From: Adineta vaga
Lineage: Eukaryota > Rotifera
DNA: 64,000 nucleotides
Direction of reading: 5' to 3'
Assembly: GCA_021613535.1 (NCBI GenBank)
Contig: CP075494.1
Location: 248,001-312,000 of the forward strand
Shown: positions 56,547 through 64,000 of the stretch, in pieces
Layout: every line of letters starts with the position of its first letter
Numbering within the stretch: position 1 is the first letter of the stretch
Position numbers and translations under genes: made by a program
Notes under the pieces: generated by a model
What the model was told of the DNA's origin: nothing
Seen by the model: only the letters and a program-made list of their open reading frames with translations
Database searches by the model: none

Positions 56547-56883
56547 TATTTATCGTGATATATTTTCGATTTGAAAGTTATTCATTCTCATATATATTTT
56601 ATTCATCTATTTGAACAACTTTTCATCAAAGTTTTTGCATCTCAAATGAGAAACACATACGTATATCGATAAAATATATCAACATGGAAAAGAATAACTA
56701 ACATTTACATCGAATAAAATCGGAAACAAGTCACTTTTGTATCCTATTTAAAAAGCATTTACAAGTTGACGGAAATTCGTCAACAAGAATAATCTATGAC
56801 AGATGTTTCGATAAGTAACTCTTGTTGTGTTTCATTCGAATCAAAAGTATTATATATCACGCTTTCATTTGCACGTATAAATT

Positions 56884-59800
56884 ATGGAGAAATGCAATGA
56901 TCATCAGATTAAGTTGATATCCATACGAGACATTGATCACAATGAACAGATACAAAATCATTCTCAAGTATTTAATCAAACTATTAATATGACAAATATT
57001 TCATCAATACAAAGGACAGATGAAATGTTCGATTCAAATAATATTGAAAACAAAACAATTACAATCAATCCTCGACTTGTAGAATTGATTACTCAATCGC
57101 AAACTTTACCAATTAAGAATACTCAAATGATTATGAATCCTCTTCAAGGATATGCCGAACAACCTCTTCTACCATTATTCAAAGCTTGTACACCACTCAA
57201 TGATATTTTTCATAATTTATCATCGTATGTTCAACAAGCATTGAATGAAACATCGGAACAACCAAAAGATGGATTAACTATTGATGAAAGTGCTTCAATT
57301 CGTCTTTATACATTAGAATGGGAAAAGCCACATCGAAGTCTTTATTCATTACTTAATTTTACTTTGAAAAATGGAAATCGTGATGATCTTTTACCTTATT
57401 TCAAATATCTCAAACTGTTGTTAACTGCTCTTATTAAATTACCATGTTTACCATCATCAACAGTGTGGCGAGGAGTAACGAGAAATTTAAGTACTGATTT
57501 TCCTCCTGGTACTGAAATAACATGGTGGTCATTTTCATCATGTACAAATGAAATGACTGTACTTGAAAATAATATGTTTTTGGGTAATCAAGGTGATCGA
57601 ACATTATTCTCTGTTGAAACAATAAATTGTCGAACAATTCGTGAACATTCACATTTTATTACTGAAGATGAAGTTCTTCTTTTACCTGGAACACAAATGA
57701 TTGTTCAATCACAATTATCTCCAGCACCTGATCTTTATATAATTCATTTAAAACAAATTCTACCAAAACAAATTTTATTAGAACTTCCTTTTGAAGGTAA
57801 AATTAATGATAATATTTACAGATAAATAAAATTATATTTAATTCCTATAGGTGCCCATCTTTATCCTAAACCTAAGTAAGTAAATGATTTCATTAATTTA
57901 TAAACGTATTTTCTCTGATACTTTTTATGAATTCATCAAGACGTCAATGGTATCGTAAAAAGAGATTTATCATTCCAAGTGTATTTTTCATCAGTCTGGT
58001 TATTGTTGGTATTCTACTCGGTTCTGTTCTCGGAGCAAAATTCAAGAACAAATCATCAGGTATAGTTTGCTACTAGATCTTTATTTTCAATTGAAAAATT
58101 TGCTTAGAATTTTAATAAATTCACATTGACTTTTTTCTTTTAGTAACTATATGTGATAATCCATTACAAGGACATATTTTCTATGATGCTGGAAAATATC
58201 CATACGATGCAACACTTGGTTACTTCAGAAGCAACAAAACATTAGATGTGGCAGTGGCCAACTTTATCGAGAATACTGTTTATGTTTCTTTTGGAAATGG
58301 CGATGGAACGTTTCAATATTTAGGAAGGAATATAATTGGTAAATATTCATATTTTATAGCATCACACGATTTTAATAATGATGGTCAATTGGATCTTGTC
58401 ATTGCTTTAACAGAAGACAATGCTATCGCTATATTATTTGGTAAAGGAAATGGATTATTTGAAAATTCATATAATTATACAGTTGGAAAAAAGCCTTCGT
58501 CTATATTAGTCAATGATTTTAATAATGATAATAAATTGGATCTAATCGTTTCAAATCTGGGTGATCATACTATTAGTGTCTTACTTGGAAATGATTATGG
58601 AACTTATCAAACTCCAACTAATTATGCAGTTGGTGCGGGTCCACTTCTTGTAGTGTCAAATGATTTTAATAATGATGAAAAATTAGATCTTGCAGTGCTT
58701 GGTTGCATGAATGGTACCGTTAGTATACTCCTTGGTGATGGAAATGGAAAGTTTCAGATTTTAATACATCATGAAATGAATCGATTGGCATATCATATGA
58801 TGTTGGGTGATTTTAATGATGATAGAAAATCAGATGTAATTATATGTTTGAATAGCAAAATTGTTAAAATATTGTTTGGAAATGGAAATGGAACATTTGA
58901 CATGTTTTTGAATAATACATTTATTGAAGATTGTCATACAGGAATAGTAAGTGATTTGAATAAAGATAATAAATTAGATTTAATATTAGCCAGTTTGGGG
59001 AATAAATGTGTTACTGTAATGTTTGGAAATGGAAACGGAACATTTCAGAATGGAATCTGCTATAAGACTGCTGCGGTACCACGGCATATAATTTTGAATG
59101 ATTTTAATAATGATAGTTATTTGGATTTAGCGGTAGTTTATCAACAATATAATGCCATTAGTGTATTGATTGGCAACAGTAACGGAGCATTTCACAATGC
59201 ATCGGACTATAAAGTTGGAAAAAAGCCAGTTGCTCTAGTGACTGGTGATTTTAATAATGATAGAAAAGCAGATCTCGCAGTGATAAACGCTGAAGATGGT
59301 ACTATTAGTATTTTGTTGGGAAATGAACATGGAAATTTTCAGGCTGTAATGAATTATACAGTTGATCATCGCCCAACATCGTTAATAAATGGTGATTTTA
59401 ATAATGATAATAAATTAGATCTAGTCGTTGTTAACTATGATGAAAACACGATCAGTATTTTATTAGGAAAAGAACAAGGACTTTTTCGAACTCCAAAATA
59501 TTATACGGTCGGTGAAAAGCCAAGTTCAACTATATCAGAAGATTTTAATAATGATAGAATATTGGATCTAGTAGTGACCAATGAAGGTAACAATAGTATT
59601 TGTGTATTGATAGGTAATGGTAATGGTACTTTTCAAATACCAATATTCTATCCGACGAAAAATTGGCCACAATTTTTAGCATCAGGTGATTTTAATCGTG
59701 ACAATAAATTGGATGTAATTGTGGCTCATGGTGACGGTTCGGTTGATATACTATTGGGCGATGAAAATGGAAGATTTCAGAGTCGAATATCATTTTATAT

Positions 59801-60215
59801 TGATGATGGAGTAAAAGCAGTAGTAGCATACGATTTCAATCATGATGAAAAACTTGATCTTGCAATAGCCTGTTTTCTTAATGGTAGCATCATTGTATTA
59901 CTTGGTGAAGGAAATGGAAAATTTCACTTTCTCGCACAATATATCGTTGGTTCACAACCAAATGCTTTAGTATCAAATGATTTCAATAATGATGGAATAT
60001 TCGATTTAATAGTAAATAATCGTAATAGTAATACGATCAAATTATTACTTGGCAATGGAGATGGAACATTTCGAACACCAATACAATATATGATTGAAGG
60101 AAATCCATCTTCTATTAGATCAGGTGATCTAAATAATGATCGAAAACAAGATCTAATTGTAACAAGTAATAATCCTTCGCGTTTTTATGTTTTTTTGAAT
60201 ATTTGTGAAAATTAA
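56884..60215 (+). CDS. ADP-ribosyltransferase - transmembrane - FG-GAP/VCBS repeat fusion protein
   Basis: Four exons, 56884-57796, 57851-57875, 57941-58059 and 58144-60215, give 1042 residues; all introns are GT..AG and phases match. Residues about 95-300 form the ART domain: VWRGV (Arg196), WWSFSSCT, and TEDEVLLLP with Glu261 and Glu263 as ExE. Exon 3 encodes KRQWYRKKR and then a single membrane helix (about 322-346). With no N-terminal signal peptide and a basic flank before the helix, the ART part should face the cytosol. Residues about 355-1040 are about fourteen FG-GAP/VCBS repeats with Ca-binding-like DFNNDGQLDLVI loops and LLGNGDGTF strands, forming one or two extracellular propellers. 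It may relay an outside binding event to cytosolic ADP-ribosylation; that is inference. Confidence 0.9.
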
Positions 60216-60320
60216 TTATTTATTTAATCGAAAAATAAACTTTACTTAAATTATAATAATTCTATGGATAAGATTAGTATTTGCTGAATGTGAAAGAAAA
60301 ATGTCAACTATACATTCTTT

Positions 60321-61493
60321 TTAATATAATTGAAAATTTATATACGACATCATCACAATTACAATAGATAGAATGTTAAATACGAGTGTCTCCAACAGTT
60401 CTTGGTATGATACTTCTGTTTGTACGATTATAGTTTCTTGAGTAGTCGGTTGTTGTCGATAAAATAAATGAATTAATTCACGACGAAATGATTTACTTGA
60501 TAATGTAAATAGATAAAAACTCATACATGATGAGAAATTAGCTATTGAACTACCAGTATCTCCAAGACTTCGATCTCTTGATTTTTCTAAATCACTTTTA
60601 ATCATATAGCTTGCTATAGTTACATAGAGTTGAGCAATTGAACCAATACTTGTTGTTGTTGTAATGAAAACTAAACATTGAATTGTTAACATTTGAAGAA
60701 ATTGTCGATCTATTTTATTTTGATTTCGATGAATACGATTTGATATACTGTTTGATGCTATAATTCTTCGTCTACCTTGACGAACATTTCGAATAGTAAG
60801 AAAACCAAAAACAAACATAAAGATAGTTGAAATCCAACTCCAAATCACCAAATTCCATATCGATGAAAACGCTCGATAAGTACTCGTTATAAATGTACAT
60901 GATCGTTGAGGATATAAAATAATTCCTTGATAAAAAGGTGTATAAATTTGAAGAAGAAAAACAAATAGAATTATAATTGGAATAGCACGAGATGCCACAC
61001 GAATACTACTCCATTTTCGATATTTAGCAGATGATGAAGTACATAAAAATCTAAATACAATTAGAATAATTAAATCTTATCGAAATATATTCGAACATCG
61101 AAAAGTAGTGACAACGATATTTTATAAAATATCGTTGTCACTACTTTTGAATATCCCTATGTACCGATCAATTGAAGCCAAAGTCATTAACCATGATGGT
61201 ACTATTCTAAAAGATAAGAAAAGAATAATTAGATATTAATATATTTGTATCAATCGTAATGGAACAAGAGAACAGACAACAGCACAACCAGATAGTGTTG
61301 ATGCCATAAAATAATGTGTACATGGACTTGATCGAAAAGGACGACGTGTAAAAACATAAATACTTAATGTATGTCCAATTATACCAAAACTTATTAGACA
61401 AATATTCCATATTTGATTGAATATGACTAAACGTTCAATATCATTGACGAGATTCGACATAGTTGTATTCAATATGATGACATGTTGATTCAT
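60321..61493 (-). pseudogene. Rhodopsin-like receptor, uncertain model or pseudogene
   Basis: Start ATG 61493; TM1-TM2 follow in an exon down to about 61240. A middle exon 61165-61206 encodes IVPSWLMTLASIDR, and exon 3 is 60321-61050. The 114-bp intron 61051-61164 joins them to give ASIDRFLCTSSSAKYRKWSS, a DRF at the DRY position. No GT donor in the right phase links exon 1 to the middle exon, the read-through meets TAA, and the TM3 start with its Cys is missing. So the gene is probably broken or has an unusual splice. TM4-TM7, the loop QGRRRIIASNSISNRIHRNQ and the tail SSKSFRRELIHLFYRQQ are intact. Confidence 0.65.
61101..61148. repeat. Perfect 48-bp palindrome
   Basis: Two 24-base arms without a loop: the left half starts AAAAGTAGTGACAACGATAT and the right half is its exact reverse complement. 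It sits within the 114-bp intron of the minus-strand receptor. Confidence 0.95.
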
Positions 61494-61895
61494 AAAACTA
61501 ATCTTTAATTTCTTTCTTATCAAAATTTGATTACGTTCAGTCTACTATATTGTAGGTTAACATTCGTTTTTGACGTCATAAATAAATTACAAGAATAGAA
61601 AATAAAATTGTCAAATTCTGACAAGATGATTCTTCAACATTCAGTATTTTTATCTCGACAAAAATCTATTCTTTTCATGATTATTTTATAAAATAATGAA
61701 CAAAAACGTATAGACAACAATTTCTTTCGATATTTGACTCACGTAGAGAAAAAGATTTTAATCTAATAAATCAATTTTATTTAAAAAATTAAAGATAAAT
61801 CTCCTATATACATTTTATCGTACAAAACAAAATGGTGGACAGATTATATGAGAAGAAGCTCGATTATATGCCTAAATAGAATAAATAGAATAGAA

Positions 61896-62184
61896 TTAAG
61901 AAAGAATGATTATATTTACATCTTTGATTCTTTTATATTCTAAAATAGAAGAATAAGAAATAAATATTTTCAATAGAATAGAATAATTTACCTTCTGGAC
62001 TTATATCAAAAGCTTTATCTTTTTCTTTTAAATCTAAAACAAAACAACAAATCATTGAAAATCTTTTCGAGAAAATCAAATTCTTTTTACGTTCTAAAAC
62101 TCGTGAAAATGAATTTCGTTTCTTTTTTGGTATTTGATCATTTTCCGGAATTAATAATATTTTCGATGATGTTTCATTACCCAT
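61896..62184 (-). CDS. Small two-exon protein with possible N-myristoylation site
   Basis: Exon 1 is 61992-62184 and exon 2 61896-61939, with a 52-bp intron (GTAAAT..TTTTAG), giving 78 residues. It starts MGNETSSK, a good N-myristoylation context (Gly2, Ser6), followed by a highly basic stretch (PKKKRNSFSRVLERKKN), so it may be a peripheral membrane protein. The Cys pair ICCF could be acylated. No family is recognised. The start is supported because the glycine-2 motif and a clean splice both follow from it. Confidence 0.5.
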
Positions 62185-63060
62185 TATTCAAGGTGAAAAA
62201 TACTTCAATCTAAAGCAAGAAATACATATATACTCAATGTTATAATGTTTCTTTTCTTCTCTTACCTATATAAACACGTTTTATCGTTGAATTAGAAATA
62301 TAATCTACAATACTCTTTTTTTCGATTGTTTATATAGATATCATAGTGAGAAAAGAAAATATATAGTCCCTACGTTAATCATTGATCTATATCGATTTGA
62401 AAAGAAATCGTAGGTGAATATAACATTTATTTACGTCAGAGTATTTGTTTTCTTATTCATAAATTTATTTCGCAGTTGAAATAATGACGATAAACAAATG
62501 TTAAATATCATATTCTATAAGTAAAATATTATTACTGATCTTTTTTTTTTAAATCTATAATCAATGATATGATAATCAAAAAGAGTGGTGTGACATATTC
62601 GGAAGATCGGGAATGCTGATGATGCGAGCGATGATCCATCTTCACAAACCACCACACCCACATTTTACGACGTTCAAGACTGGTAACTTATAGGAGATCA
62701 TAAGACCATCGTTTTCTAATGTGTTAGGCATGCAATATGAAAATTTCCCAAGCAAAAACGCTGGGTACTTCTGCTAGTTTAATTATATTCGCCTTCGAAC
62801 GATGTCAAAATGTTGATTTCATGCATGAACGTGTTCTATGAATACCAGAATGTGTAGCATCTGACAGAATTATTTCAAAGACATATGTCATTCTAATTGA
62901 TTCACTAATGCATTTTTAAATATAAAACATAAAAGGTTTATCGGAGTGGTACTAAAGCCCATTCAAGTGCATTGCTCATTTATATTAAAATTTTTCTCGC
63001 TACCATTTTTTTCTCAACATTCATTTGTTCGGCAATATTTCTTTTTTTTTTTGGTCTATA
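62185..63060. other. Intergenic DNA with a diverged hairpin
   Basis: AT-rich. A weak G-arm/C-arm pair (GAGTGGTGTGACAT at 62584; CAAACCACCACACCCACA to 62662) lies here with a long loop. No genes seen; contains the 5' flanks of two divergent genes. Confidence 0.4.
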
Positions 63061-64000
63061 ATGTCAAGTGAAGATAACAGTTCCCACAATGATATATCGT
63101 TGTTTGACGCCGATACACAACGATTTTACTTAATACAATTCTGGATTTTTCTTATCTTAACTATTCTATCTATGATTTGTTCATTGTTTACTTTATATCA
63201 TCTTCTTCATGATCGAACTCTTCGTCAAGCACTCTATAATCATATTATTATCATTCTACTTATTATCGATGTTTTCTATCAATTTATAGATACGTCGTAT
63301 TTTATTCATTATTTTCGCTGTTTCAAATCTTTTTCATCATCACCTGCTTTTCGTCTCATTTGGGGATTTGTTGATTGGGCATTTTATGATCTTCAGATTT
63401 TACTTTATACTTGGGCTACAATAGAAAGGCATATTCTTATCTTTCATGATCAATTATTAGTTACAAGAAAGAAACGATTTGTTTTTCATTATATTCCCCC
63501 AATTACAATAACTATCTATTGTCTATTGTATCATACAATTATATTTTTTGTATTTCAATGTGAGAATATTTTTGATAATTTAATCACGCCTAGTTTCTAT
63601 CCTTGTGCCTTTCAAACCAATGCACTGTTCATGTATGAAACAATAGTAAACCAAACATTATCTACGTTCGTTATTGTTATATCCAGTGTTCTTCTTCTAT
63701 TACGTGTTGTATGGCAAAGATCGCATATGCATCAACATATTCATTGGCGACATCATCGAAAGATGACAATTCAAGTGTTATCTATTTCATTTATCTATCT
63801 CATTCTACCTTTTCCGTATACTTTTATAACTTTGCTTCATCTATGTGGTATGCCATCTTATATTGGAGCAGAATTTTTGTCACGCGCAATGTTTGCTCCT
63901 TATTATACTTTATTCCTACTTCCAATAGTTTCTGTCGGATCATTGCCAGAACTTAGAACAAAATTTAAGAATATTCTACAGTTTCGACGGAAACGACGTG
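63061..64000 (+). CDS. Divergent rhodopsin-like receptor, 3' end beyond the window
   Basis: From ATG 63061 the frame is open to the window end (313 codons). Seven hydrophobic segments are visible; the end of TM3 has TWATIERHILIFHDQ, the same ERH motif as in the receptor at 27283, and loop 3 has RSHMHQHIHWRHHRKMTIQV. TM7 is followed by LPELRTKFKNILQFRRKR, a basic helix 8, so only a short tail is missing. The ligand is unknown. The two ERH receptors form a local subfamily separate from the DRF/DQF/DRW ones in this window. Confidence 0.85.
   Translation, partial: MSSEDNSSHNDISLFDADTQRFYLIQFWIFLILTILSMICSLFTLYHLLHDRTLRQALYNHIIIILLIIDVFYQFIDTSYFIHYFRCFKSFSSSPAFRLIWGFVDWAFYDLQILLYTWATIERHILIFHDQLLVTRKKRFVFHYIPPITITIYCLLYHTIIFFVFQCENIFDNLITPSFYPCAFQTNALFMYETIVNQTLSTFVIVISSVLLLLRVVWQRSHMHQHIHWRHHRKMTIQVLSISFIYLILPFPYTFITLLHLCGMPSYIGAEFLSRAMFAPYYTLFLLPIVSVGSLPELRTKFKNILQFRRKRR

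Overview
The window looks like nuclear DNA of a bdelloid rotifer (Adineta/Rotaria type). The reasons are: very AT-rich DNA; small spliceosomal introns, mostly 38-130 bp with GT..AG ends, that restore reading frames exactly; families typical of bdelloids (NHL-repeat proteins, ADP-ribosyltransferase fusions, FG-GAP/VCBS repeats, divergent rhodopsin-like receptors, F-box proteins); bacterial-type genes that carry introns; and many short G-rich hairpins resembling the TGTGGG telomere-type repeat that I recall being reported for bdelloids. No rRNA, tRNA or CRISPR array was recognised. The species call is inference from these traits.

Layout. 1-7.5 kb is mobile-element and relic territory: a decayed ADP-ribosyltransferase/TPR gene, a mariner with two nonsense codons, two copies of a dispersed repeat, an SGNH-esterase-like ORF and a broken DDE-transposase-like gene. 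8-10 kb holds an intact five-exon secreted NHL-repeat gene with a Thr-rich linker. 10.9-11.7 kb holds a broken cysteine-rich extracellular gene. 12.6-13.2 kb is an intron-bearing mscL (bacterial mechanosensitive channel). 15-19 kb holds a small unknown gene, a ZIP zinc transporter and an F-box/E2 fusion gene. 19.0-20.3 kb (minus) is a DUF3987-like gene. 21.2-22.5 kb is a frameshifted receptor. 22.5-27.2 kb has no intact gene: RT relic, Kelch relic split by a hAT-type MITE, and repeats. 27.3-30 kb holds a receptor and a minus-strand ART-LRR gene. 30.6-32.5 kb holds ankyrin-like and F-box/LRR relics. 32.9-33.9 kb is a receptor. 34.1-35.2 kb is a broken membrane-anchored NHL gene. 36.1-38.1 kb holds an LTR-like repeat plus a broken Tc1 element. 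38.3-39.2 kb holds relics. 39.9-41.5 kb is a DUF1254/DUF1214 gene of bacterial type. 42.3-44.9 kb is an ART-TPR gene. 46-52 kb is mostly noncoding, with an ancient tandem repeat, a CGGAT-rich block and a small two-exon coiled-coil gene. 52.6-56.4 kb is a viral-envelope-like gene lying between two inverted repeat arms. 56.9-60.2 kb is an ART-transmembrane-VCBS gene. 60.3-64 kb (minus, then plus) holds a receptor with an uncertain model, a small gene and the start of another receptor.

Themes. Three structurally intact ADP-ribosyltransferase genes plus one relic share a catalytic module but each carries a different partner (LRR, TPR, or membrane helix plus VCBS propeller), which suggests module swapping. 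Four bacterial-type or chimeric genes (mscL, DUF1254/1214, perhaps the ZIP, and the F-box/E2 fusion) sit among transposon debris, as expected for the gene-rich/transposon-rich mosaic of bdelloid accessory regions. The most pervasive unexplained signal is a short G-arm/C-arm hairpin repeated about a dozen times across the window, in intergenic DNA, introns and once inside a coding exon.
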